Positions 63,526 through 64,000 of a stretch of 64,000 nt of DNA are shown piece by piece. Below the pieces are notes generated by a model. The model saw nothing but the letters and a program-made list of their open reading frames with translations. It was not told the DNA's origin and ran no database searches. Source of the DNA: Anianabacter salinae (GTDB taxonomy: Bacteria > Pseudomonadota > Alphaproteobacteria > Rhodobacterales > Rhodobacteraceae); contig NZ_JAHQZS010000001.1 of assembly GCF_019061145.1 (NCBI RefSeq), positions 186,001 through 250,000 on the forward strand, written 5' to 3'. How positions within the stretch are numbered: position 1 is the stretch's first letter; each line of letters opens with the position of its first letter. The translations under genes were made by a program, and so were the position numbers.

Positions 63526-63732
63526 TCAGGCGAGCGACAGGTTCGTCGCGTTTTCGCGGCCGTCGCGGCCGGTCTCGAGGTCAAAGGTGACCTTCTGGTT
63601 GTCGGAGAGACCGGTCAGACCCGAGCGCTCGACTGCAGAGATGTGCACGAACACGTCCTTGCCGCCGGTGTCAGGTGCGATGAAGCCGAAGCCTTTGGTG
63701 GTGTTGAACCATTTCACGGTGCCAGTGGCCAT
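63526..63732 (-). CDS. Cold-shock protein (CspA family)
   Basis: 68 residues, a single cold-shock domain. RNP1 appears as KGFGFI and RNP2 as VFVHIS, after MATGTVKWFN. It binds single-stranded RNA or DNA as a chaperone. A clear terminator follows. The upstream 190 bases (63733-63922) are empty and probably include its promoter and 5' leader. Confidence 0.96.
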   Translation of the reverse strand: MATGTVKWFNTTKGFGFIAPDTGGKDVFVHISAVERSGLTGLSDNQKVTFDLETGRDGRENATNLSLA

Positions 63733-63922
63733 GTGAGTTTTCCTTCATTTCGCTGCCCGCGGAAGTGCGGCAGCCCGGCTCGTCACGTCAAGAATTCGAA
63801 TGCTGTGAGCCGTGGTCGGAAAACAGATGGTCGAAGAGAAGATCGGTAGCGACCATCAATATGCGCGTTCCGGTGGGCTTTGGCAAGGGGGCGTGCAGGT
63901 GGGACGGCCCCGGTTCCGGGAT

Positions 63923-64000
63923 TCACGATTCCTCAATGTCGATGCCGGACGCTTGCGCGATGCCAAGGTATCTTCGCCCCGAACCGACACCGGCCCCCGT
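63923..64000 (-). CDS. Possible C-terminal end of a gene cut by the right edge
   Basis: An open frame of 25 codons runs in from the edge on the minus strand and ends GIAQASGIDIEES before a TGA at 63923-63925. It reads like a protein C terminus, but it is too short to identify and could be chance in high-GC DNA. Confidence 0.3.
   Translation of the reverse strand, partial: TGAGVGSGRRYLGIAQASGIDIEES

Overview
The window is high-GC chromosomal DNA of an alphaproteobacterium, most likely a Rhodobacteraceae (roseobacter-type) species. Evidence for this is the MipZ division-positioning ATPase in place of MinCDE, a SoeA-like sulfite dehydrogenase subunit, an ArsR-ArsC fusion beside ArsJ, a zinc-free L31, the gene order ffh/aroQ/rpsP/rimM/trmD/rplS/rpmE, and a lone BciA divinyl reductase that points to bacteriochlorophyll synthesis. 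I see no insertion sequences, phage genes, integrases, rRNA or CRISPR arrays. Two tRNAs, a tandem glycine riboswitch, a leucine-rich leader peptide and several small palindromic repeat families are present.

Layout, left half. 1-909 is the start of a molybdopterin oxidoreductase (soeA-like, cut by the window edge), followed by a YjbF-like lipoprotein and a pentonate-type IlvD/Edd dehydratase. 3778-7925 (minus) is an arsenic operon reading arsRC fusion, GAPDH, a DUF1036 exported protein, arsJ. In the known arsJ pathway GAPDH makes 1-arseno-3-phosphoglycerate and ArsJ expels it; the exported DUF1036 gene packed between them is unexplained. Then come an acyl-CoA synthetase, glpD-glpK, a class II aldolase, yidD-rnpA-rpmH, and a three-gene cluster of a TVP38 membrane protein, a flavin disulfide reductase and an orphan histidine kinase (14507-18087). 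After tRNA-Arg come purU, a carboxymuconolactone decarboxylase-like protein and mipZ.

Centre. 20750-26518 (minus) is a translation and secretion block starting at ffh. It runs through two GNAT acetyltransferases and chorismate mutase, joined by ATGA overlaps, and then rpsP, a tiny membrane gene, rimM, DUF1328, trmD, rplS and rpmE. Next are a LysR regulator with a DMT exporter, bciA, a TetR regulator, tRNA-Gln, and a capsule export/KDO operon kpsT-kpsE-kdsA. A uracil-DNA glycosylase-like gene is coupled to an SseB-domain gene. 35923-42486 (minus) is the cell elongation operon mreB-mreC-mreD-mrdA(PBP2)-rodA with a D-2-hydroxyacid dehydrogenase coupled at the end.

Right half. leuA has a leader peptide with four consecutive Leu codons. 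Then come a short-chain dehydrogenase overlapping an iron-sulfur photolyase/cryptochrome, a secreted protein of 18 tandem MORN repeats, NAD synthetase, WrbA, a PfkB kinase, a small zincin, gltX, and the glycine cleavage operon gcvT-gcvH-gcvP behind the riboswitch. A DUF2254 membrane protein is frameshifted at a 9-G tract. The window ends with a histidine phosphatase lipoprotein, an L,D-transpeptidase and a cold-shock gene.

The observations I consider most worth following are the DUF1036 gene in the arsJ operon, the leu leader architecture, the DUF2254 poly-G frameshift, the isolated bciA, and the dispersed palindromic elements, one of which carries a nested inverted repeat.
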